Below are positions 58,817 to 64,000 of a stretch of DNA of 64,000 nt, in pieces. Positions within the stretch are counted from its first letter, which is position 1. Every line of letters starts with the position of its first letter. The position numbers and the translations under genes were made by a program. The notes under the pieces are model-generated. The model did not search any database. It saw only the letters and a list, made by a program, of their open reading frames with translations, and was not told the origin of the DNA. The stretch comes from Streptomonospora alba (GTDB lineage Bacteria; Actinomycetota; Actinomycetes; Streptosporangiales; Streptosporangiaceae), in contig NZ_JROO01000029.1 in the NCBI RefSeq assembly GCF_000826685.1, positions 62,001 through 126,000 of the forward strand. The letters are read 5' to 3'.

Positions 58817-58963
58817 TACTTCGCCCGCGAAGGCGCCCGGGTCCTGCCCGCGGCTGGGACCCAGGACCGGCTCAAGGCGGTGACCGAGGAGATCCGGGCC
58901 GCGGGCGGCACCGCCGACTACGCTACGTGGCGCGCAGCCTGGGCGACGCCGACAGCGTGCGCG
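58817..58963 (+). pseudogene. short-chain dehydrogenase N-terminal fragment
   Basis: Frame 1 FAREGARVLPAAGTQDRLKA then VTEEIRAAGGTADYA, continued after a shift by SLGDADSVRAA. This is the beta2-alpha3 part of an SDR Rossmann fold. The GxxxGxG start and catalytic part are lost, and the sequence runs straight into an ISAs1 transposase piece. Confidence 0.6.
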
Positions 58964-59202
58964 CCGCCGACTACCTGCTGACCGTCAAGGCCAACCAGCC
59001 CACACTGTTCGCCCGGGTCAAAGCGTTGCCGTGGGCCGCAGGCACCGGTGTTGGAGGCCACCCGCGAGCGCACGCACGGGAGAACGGAGGTGCGCACCGC
59101 CTCCACGGGCCGGGTGGGACGCAGCTATGCCTACCTGGTCACGAGCCCGCTGGCTGAGCGCCTCACGGACGGGGAGTTGGCGCACCTGGCGCGCGGGCAC
59201 TA
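58964..59202 (+). mobile_element. ISAs1-family transposase fragment
   Basis: DYLLTVKANQPTLFARVKAL then, after a shift, VLEATRERTHGRTEVRT and a stop-terminated tail. YLLxxKxNQPxLF is diagnostic for ISAs1 transposases. Fragmentary and fused to SDR debris on its left. Confidence 0.65.
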
Positions 59203-59310
59203 AGAACTCCTAACGAAATGATCTCCGAGGTGAATGGATCGCTCCAGGACCGGTGATCCGGAGGTGCGGGCTGCCCGCGGCCGCAGCCGTGGGCAGCCCC
59301 GAACGGTGGG
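59203..59310 (+). mobile_element. IS5-family terminus, left inverted copy
   Basis: AGAACTCCTAACGAAATGAT and the following ~46 bp match, with several mismatches, the reverse complement of 61,563-61,629 at the start of the IS5 transposase. After about 59,280 similarity to the transposase start fades. It borders the 3' end of the oxidoreductase gene at 59,317. Confidence 0.7.
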
Positions 59311-59316
59311 ACAAGC

Positions 59317-60222
59317 TCAGATACAGACCACGATCTTCCCCCGCGTGTGTCCCCGCTCGGCGTATGCGTGCGCTTCCGCGATCCGTTCGAGCGGGTAGGT
59401 CCGCTCGATGCGCGGTGTGTAGCGGGCTTGCCGGCCGAGTTCGCCCGCTTCGGCGAGGAGCGTGGAGTCGTTCTCCGCGTTGGCCAAATGCACACCCAGG
59501 CGATGCGCGTTGGCGTAGTCGGCGATCGTCGACACGCGGACAGGGTCGCCCACGATCGCAATGAGATCGGCCAGAGACCCGGAGGCCGCAGTGTCGAGGG
59601 CGATGTCGACACCGTCCGGAGCCAGGGCGGCGAGGCGTTCCGCGAGGCCAGTGCCGTAGGTGGTGGGAACGGCTCCGAGAGAGGTAAGAAACTCGTGATT
59701 GCGCTCGCTGGCCGTCCCGATCACGGTGGCGCCCTGAGCCACCGCGATCTCGACCGCAGCACTGCCCACTCCTCCGGCGGCGCCCTCGATGAGCAGAGTG
59801 CGCCCCCGCAGGGGCCCGAGCGCCTTCAGCCCGCCCATAGCGGTCACGGATCCCAGACCGGCGCCGGCGGCCTCCTCGTCGGTCCACGTGGTGGGCGCGT
59901 GGGCCCAGGCCGAGAGCACGGCCAGCTCCGCCGTCGCGCCGGTGACGCCGCCCAGCCCGAAGACACGGTCGCCGATGCTCACGCCCTGCACGCCCTCACC
60001 GGTCTCGTCGACCACGCCGACGGCATCACGCCCAGGAATCGCGGGCAGGTCCACGGGGAGCACCTCGTGCACCGCACCGGAACGCACCTTCCAGTCGACG
60101 GGATTGACGCCGGCCGCCGCAACGCGGATGCGGACCTCGCCGGCCCCGGGATGCGGGTCCGACACCTGCTCGACCATGAGAGTCTCTACACCGCCGTACT
60201 CGTGATAACGGACTGCGCGCAT
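59317..60222 (-). CDS. medium-chain NADP-dependent oxidoreductase
   Basis: 301 aa from ATG 60222. N-terminal MRAVRYHEYGGVETLMVEQV and VNPVDWKVRSGAVHE near 45, Rossmann IEGAAGGVGSAAVEIAVAQG near 149, ALDTAASGSLADLI near 208. Zeta-crystallin/quinone-oxidoreductase type without zinc ligands. Divergent from a MerR regulator across a perfect 20-bp dyad. Both lie between inverted IS5-type ends (59,203 and 61,629), so the pair may have moved as a cassette. Confidence 0.9.
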   Translation of the reverse strand: MRAVRYHEYGGVETLMVEQVSDPHPGAGEVRIRVAAAGVNPVDWKVRSGAVHEVLPVDLPAIPGRDAVGVVDETGEGVQGVSIGDRVFGLGGVTGATAELAVLSAWAHAPTTWTDEEAAGAGLGSVTAMGGLKALGPLRGRTLLIEGAAGGVGSAAVEIAVAQGATVIGTASERNHEFLTSLGAVPTTYGTGLAERLAALAPDGVDIALDTAASGSLADLIAIVGDPVRVSTIADYANAHRLGVHLANAENDSTLLAEAGELGRQARYTPRIERTYPLERIAEAHAYAERGHTRGKIVVCI

Positions 60223-60313
60223 GACGTTCTGCCTTTCCAACACGGCCTGCACCGGCCGTTCGTGAGATCAGTGGGGTGAATGTTCGGCGAGTGCCGACGC
60301 CCGCTACGCTAGA

Positions 60314-60333
60314 ACCTGACGTTGACGTCAGGT
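60314..60333. promoter_or_regulatory. MerR-type operator ACCTGACGT-TG-ACGTCAGGT
   Basis: Perfect 9-bp arms around 2 nt. On the minus strand it lies between TTGCAC and CTAGCG with 19-bp spacing, the over-long spacer typical of MerR-activated promoters, reading toward the oxidoreductase gene. Confidence 0.75.
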
Positions 60334-60368
60334 GCAAGTCGGGCGGGCCGCCCGACAGAGGAGGACCG

Positions 60369-60740
60369 GTGCGCATCGGTGAGGTCGCCGAAAAGGCGGG
60401 AGTGAGCGTCCGGGCGCTGCGCTATTACGAGGAACAGGGTCTGCTCCAGGCGGGCCGCAGTCCCGGCGGCCAGCGGCATTACCCCGACACTGCCGTCGGC
60501 CGAGTCCGGCTGATCCAACAGCTGTATGCCGCGGGCCTCCCGAGCAGAGTGGTCCGCAAGGTGCTGCCGTGCGTGGACTCGGGTGAAGTAAAAGCGCCCC
60601 CGGCACTCCTGGACCAGATGGCGGCCGAGCGTGTCCGCGTCGACCAGCGGATCACCGACCTGCTCGCTGTGCGCGACCGGCTCGACGACGTGATCGCCGT
60701 CGCGCGGGACCCTGATTCCGACTGCTCTCACGTGGAGTGA
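60369..60740 (+). CDS. MerR-family regulator of adjacent oxidoreductase
   Basis: 123 aa from GTG 60369 (AGAGGAGG upstream). Winged helix: IGEVAEKAGVSVRALRYYEE, QGLLQAGRSPGGQRHY; then a dimerisation helix and short C-terminus with two cysteines (PCVDSG and DSDCSHVE) that could sense electrophiles or oxidants. Resembles the small MerR proteins paired with alcohol dehydrogenase/quinone reductases (AdhR/NmlR group). The stop is 4 nt before sequence of the IS5 transposase stop on the other strand. Confidence 0.9.
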   Translation: MRIGEVAEKAGVSVRALRYYEEQGLLQAGRSPGGQRHYPDTAVGRVRLIQQLYAAGLPSRVVRKVLPCVDSGEVKAPPALLDQMAAERVRVDQRITDLLAVRDRLDDVIAVARDPDSDCSHVE

Positions 60741-60743
60741 AGG

Positions 60744-61629
60744 CTACTGCCGCAATGACTTCAGACGTCGCCAGCAGATGAGTGCGCATCCGAGGGTGAG
60801 GAAGGCTTCGTGGATGTCGTCGCGTATCTCCCAGCGGATGCGCAGGCGGCGAACCAGTGCAGGTGCGCGAACGCGCGCTCGACGACCCAGCGTTGGGTGC
60901 CGAGGCCGGAGCCGTGCTCGGTGCCGCGGCGGGCGATCAGCGGTTTCACGCCGAGGTCCCAGACCAGGCAGCGGTACTTGTCGTGGTCATAACCGCGGTC
61001 GGCCAGCACAGCGTCCGGGCGGCGTCGGGGCCGGCCGCGCTTGCCCCGCACCGGCGGCACGGCTTGAAGGAGTGGGATCAGTTGGGTGACGTCGTTACGG
61101 TTGCCGCCGGTCAGGGTGGCGGCGAGCGGGATGCCGGTGGTGTCAGTGATCGAATGGTGCTTGCTGCCGGTTCTGCCCCGGTCGACAGGGCTTCGTCCGG
61201 TCTTGGCTCCCCCTTTAACGCCCGGATGCGCGAGCCGTCGACGGCCGCCCGGGAGAAGTCCAGGGCATTCGCGCGGCACAGCTCGGCCAGCAAGACCTCG
61301 TGGAACCGGGGCCACACCCCGGCCTCGGTCCACTCGGCCAGGCGGCGCCAGCAGGTCCTACCCGAGCCGAAGCCGAGTTCCTGCGGCAGATGTTCCCAGG
61401 CGATCCCGGTGTGCAGCACGAACAAGATGCCCTGGAACACCAGCTGGTCCGGACGCCGCTTGCGTCCCGGATGCCGAAGCCGACGCTCCACCTTGGGCAG
61501 CAGCGGCCCGAGCACCGCCCACAGCTCGTCATCGACTTCCCACGGTTTCGGCCGCGCCACCCCGCACCCCTCGGATCATCAGTCCTGGAGTGATCCAACC
61601 ACCTCGAAGATCATTTCGTTAGGAGTTCT
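60744..61629 (-). mobile_element. IS5-family (IS427-like) element, one end missing
   Basis: The transposase spans two main frames on the minus strand: orfA from about 61,560 (PWEVDDELWAVLGPLLPKVE, WEHLPQELGFGSGRTCWRRL) and orfB (SITDTTGIPLAATLTGGNRN, LADRGYDHDKYRCLVWDLG, ARRGTEHGSGLGTQRWVVER). They join at AAAGGGGG near 61,215, a plausible slippage site. A further 1-nt deletion near 60,855 displaces the last 40 residues (RLRIRWEIRDDIHEAFLTLG). The right terminal repeat is at 61,563-61,629. No terminal repeat is seen beside 60,744. Confidence 0.8.
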
Positions 61630-61697
61630 AAGCCTTTGCCACATTGGTGTTCGGGCTGCTCGGAGGGTGTACGGCGTGGCGTGGCCACGAACAAGTG

Positions 61698-61860
61698 GTC
61701 GGGTAGCCGGGAGGACCCCTCCCGGCCCCCACAGATCCCGGCGTGACGGTCTCCCGTCGCCGGGCTCCTCTCGATCTCACCATCAGAACTCGGGAACCCA
61801 CCGCCAGTGCGCGAAGAACCGCGCATGCCGACGAACCGCCCGCCTCCACGCCGCGTGCGC
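61698..61860 (-). mobile_element. group II intron 3' end with maturase tail
   Basis: Minus-strand maturase end ARFFAHWRWVPEF-stop, then domain V of 34 nt (61,734-61,767): GAGCCCGGCG, ACGG, loop GAGA, CCGT, CACGCCGGGATC; domain VI GCCGGGAGG/CCTCCCGGC with bulged A seven nt from the terminal AC at 61,698. Domain VI is nearly identical to that at 57,005-57,044, so the two relics came from closely related introns. Confidence 0.7.
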
Positions 61861-62250
61861 CTTCTGAAGGTCCTCAACCGCATGCGGCTGGGCACGGGCT
61901 TCGACCCCGTCACCGGCAAGGTACCGGTGCCCACCGAACGCACTGTCGCCGAACTTCTTCTGCCGACCTCGACCCCCAACATCCTCGCGGCGGCCGGAGC
62001 CGCTCACGCCGAAGCGATCGCCGCCCACACCAGTCCCGCCCCCCGGCGAGCCCGACAACGTGCCCCGAACGCGAGCACCGCCGCCGACGCAGCTCTCCAG
62101 CGACCCTGCCGCGCCAGGCGCCCGGAGCGGTAGCGGTGTGCGAGCCGCGTAGGGCTTTGCCGTCGACGAACAGCACGGCAGCCTGCTCGGCGGCGCTGAG
62201 CCGGCTGAGTACGGCCGGGTCCTGTTGCGCCCGGGTCCTGTGCAGGCTCT
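61861..62250. mobile_element. rearranged ISAs1 remnants
   Basis: The plus strand near 61,885-61,960 reads LGTGFDPVTGKVPVPTERTV, which resembles the N-terminal linker of ISAs1 transposases. The minus strand near 62,135-62,225 reads RLSAAEQAAVLFVDGKALRG, the first-Asp region (VDGKALRGS). The two pieces are in opposite orientation, suggesting an inversion inside a dead copy. Confidence 0.4.
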
Positions 62251-62272
62251 GATCCCAGGAAGGATACAGAGC

Positions 62273-62450
62273 ATGGCAGCACCGATGAAGTACAGCGACG
62301 AGTTGCGTGAACGCGCCACGCGCATGGCGTTGGAAGCGATCGCGGCCGAGGGCCAGAGGATGGGGCCGATCCGCCGCATCGCAGACCATCTGGTGTTCAT
62401 TCGGACGGTTGCCCACCCGGTTGCAGGTTGCCGAGGCAACTTTGATGAAT
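62273..62450 (+). mobile_element. IS3-family orfA N-terminal fragment
   Basis: MAAPMKYSDELRERATRMAL, EAIAAEGQRMGPIRRIADHL is the helix-turn-helix start of an IS3 orfA. The recognition helix is then lost by frameshift and the frame stops at 62,452. Confidence 0.65.
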
Positions 62451-62503
62451 AGGGCACCGGCGACGGAAATTCCGCTGGGGAAAGGGTTATACCTGTGCCA
62501 TAG

Positions 62504-63229
62504 CTATGTCAGCGCTGTCAGGTCGAAGGTGCCCGGAGGGCCCGAGAGGCTTGCCTTCGCTTCGACTCCGAAACGGTCAAGGATCTCGACCTCTCCTGCC
62601 TCGATTCCGTCCAGGGCTAGTCGAACGAGGTAGTCCGGTTCGATCATCGGGTCCTCAGGGAGAGAAATTCCGGAATCCTTCATGGCTTCTTTCAAGGTTT
62701 CGCTGGCCACGAGCCCCGGGACGAAAGCAGCCACTAGAGTTCCCTGGTCAGCCAACTCCACCCGCACCCCGTTAGTGAGTCCCCACTGTGCGGATTTGGC
62801 GGCGGCGAGGGCGGTGTTGCTCTCGACGGTAGTCCAAGCCACTGCTGACAGGACGTTGAGGATAGCGCCGCCACCATTGCTGGCCAGCACGGGGGCAAAC
62901 GCCCGGATCATGGCAAGTGTGCCGAAGTAGTGCGATTCCATCAGCTGCCGGACTACATTGAGGTCTCCGCTGACGAGGCTACCGATGCCCATGTAGGCGC
63001 CGTTGTTGATCAGCAGGTCGACGTCGGTGGCGACCTCGGCGGCGGCTTCGATGGACGTCTGGTCGGTGATGTCGACATGGAGCACTTCGGCACCAGGGAT
63101 ATCGACAAGTTCCGGGCGGCGAGCCGTGGCATAGACCTTCGCCCCGCGGCGCAGGAGTTCGATGGCGAAGTGGCGGCCCATCCCGCTATTGGTGCCGGTG
63201 ACGAGGGCTGTGGATCCTTGTAGCTGCAT
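62504..63229 (-). CDS. SDR-family protein lacking the catalytic tyrosine
   Basis: 241 aa from ATG 63229. NAD(P) site TGTNSGMG (11-18), then HVDITDQTS near 51 and LLINNGAY near 72. Ser128 of the catalytic set is present (ILNVLSAVAW), and Lys145 too, but the position four before Lys, normally Tyr, is Leu141 (NTALAAAK). Classical dehydrogenase chemistry should therefore be impaired. It may act as a redox or ligand sensor, use another residue, or be decaying. The frame is otherwise intact. Divergent from a TetR gene with two identical operators between. Confidence 0.8.
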   Translation of the reverse strand: MQLQGSTALVTGTNSGMGRHFAIELLRRGAKVYATARRPELVDIPGAEVLHVDITDQTSIEAAAEVATDVDLLINNGAYMGIGSLVSGDLNVVRQLMESHYFGTLAMIRAFAPVLASNGGGAILNVLSAVAWTTVESNTALAAAKSAQWGLTNGVRVELADQGTLVAAFVPGLVASETLKEAMKDSGISLPEDPMIEPDYLVRLALDGIEAGEVEILDRFGVEAKASLSGPPGTFDLTALT

Positions 63230-63278
63230 AAGTTCCTTATCCGACCTGGACTTGCGGGCTGCCCTGCGAGACAGATAA

Positions 63279-63332
63279 TGACCCATCGGTCATCTTAAGT
63301 CGACAGTGGATCACAAGATGACCGACTGGTCA
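63279..63332. promoter_or_regulatory. paired TGACC-N4-GGTCA operators
   Basis: TGACC-CATC-GGTCA at 63279-63292 and TGACC-GACT-GGTCA at 63319-63332, forty bp apart (about four helical turns), between the divergent SDR and TetR genes. One overlaps each likely promoter, giving joint repression. Confidence 0.75.
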
Positions 63333-63351
63333 ACTTGTTAGGATGGTGCGC

Positions 63352-64000
63352 ATGACGCTGCCTGCCCGTTCGCTGCGCTCAGACGCGGCGCGAAACCGAG
63401 AACTGCTCCTCGCTGCGGCAGAGGAGGAGTTCAGCAAGCGGGGCATGGACGCCTCGATCGCGGATGTCGCTCGCCGTGCGGGCGTGGCGAAGGGGACCGT
63501 CTTTCGACACTTCGCCACGAAGGAGGAACTGGTCGCCGTGGTCGTAGGCGGTCATTTCGACTCGCTCAGCGCCGTCGCGGGGGAGTTGCTGGAATCCGCT
63601 GATCCTACGGGTGCGCTGCTGGAGTTCCTGGCTGTGGCGGCAGAACAGTTGCAGCACCAGGATCTTGTGTTCTTGCGGGCGGCCACGGAAGGAGATCCAA
63701 AAGTGACCGAGTGTCGGAATCAGCTGCATGTGAGGACCAATGCGTTGGTCGAACGCGCCCAGGAAGCCGGTGGAATCCGATCTGACGTCACTGGGCCCGA
63801 TATCCTTATGATCCTCTGCGCTCTCGTTCACACCGTCGGGCTCCAGGCGGGACAATCGGCAGATTCATTGCAGCGTCACCTCATCATCCTCTTCGACGGA
63901 CTGCGGCCCCAGGGTGCTTCTCCATTGCCGGGTCCAGGTAACTATTCAGCCGGTGGCGGGTCACGGGCAGCGCAAAGTCGGTTGACGACGGGGACGCACC
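63352..64000 (+). CDS. TetR-family transcriptional regulator (3' end beyond window)
   Basis: Open from ATG 63352 (or 63343 in frame) through the window edge, 216 codons without a stop. Helix-turn-helix ASIADVARRAGVAKGTVFRH then FATKEELVAVVV near residues 38-70. The C-terminal part has the SdpR/TetR_C helices and RAATEGDPKVTECR. The last ~30 residues seen are Gly/Ser-rich, so the natural stop may be close beyond the edge. Divergent from the atypical SDR gene. Confidence 0.85.
   Translation, partial: MTLPARSLRSDAARNRELLLAAAEEEFSKRGMDASIADVARRAGVAKGTVFRHFATKEELVAVVVGGHFDSLSAVAGELLESADPTGALLEFLAVAAEQLQHQDLVFLRAATEGDPKVTECRNQLHVRTNALVERAQEAGGIRSDVTGPDILMILCALVHTVGLQAGQSADSLQRHLIILFDGLRPQGASPLPGPGNYSAGGGSRAAQSRLTTGTH

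Overview
The window is high-GC DNA with strong GC3 bias, GTG/TTG starts, SARP/BTAD and DUF574-type genes, LuxR- and OmpR-type two-component systems and a cse-like envelope-stress operon. This points to a filamentous actinomycete, most like Nocardiopsaceae/Streptosporangiales. The assignment is inferred from gene style, not from a marker gene. It is an accessory, scarred region: about 37 intact genes are mixed with more than 20 decayed gene or IS fragments.

Layout. 0-10.3 kb is mostly cell-envelope: a VanJ-like membrane EEP protein, a nucleotidyltransferase, a cseA-cseB-cseC-like operon without an adjacent sigE and divergent from a lipoprotein polysaccharide deacetylase, and a GT4 glycosyltransferase with an extra C-terminal domain. 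10.4-18.2 kb holds a SARP-ATPase regulator divergent from an alpha/beta-hydrolase, an O-methyltransferase, and a siderophore-interacting protein divergent from an AraC regulator. 18.7-22.7 kb is an ABC exporter plus OmpR-type two-component operon. 22.7-24.8 kb is debris plus a DUF574 methyltransferase. 25.0-30.3 kb is a NarL-type two-component pair and a MacB-like exporter. To its right is a 45-nt tRNA 3' half (31,015-31,059) followed by a broken HNH nuclease gene, which looks like an integration scar.

32-41 kb holds TetR/CPBP-protease genes and a MerR plus S9 peptidase block between two IS481 remnants, then a second S9 peptidase destroyed by frameshifts and IS481 truncation, and a methyltransferase whose two halves lie on opposite strands. 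42-44 kb is an AraC/NAD(P)H-quinone-reductase pair. 44-45.7 kb is nested IS3/group II intron debris. 45.9-51.7 kb is a second MacB-like exporter divergent from its own NarL-type two-component system.

52-64 kb is the most coherent accessory block. Redox enzymes (Old Yellow Enzyme, NADP-binding reductase, three medium-chain quinone oxidoreductases, a short-chain dehydrogenase) are arranged as divergent enzyme/regulator pairs (TetR, TetR, MerR, TetR). Each shared intergenic region contains a palindrome. One pair (59.3-60.7 kb) lies between inverted, about 66-bp related IS5-family ends and may be or have been mobile. The working interpretation is a set of independently regulated electrophile/quinone stress modules collected in a transposon-rich region.
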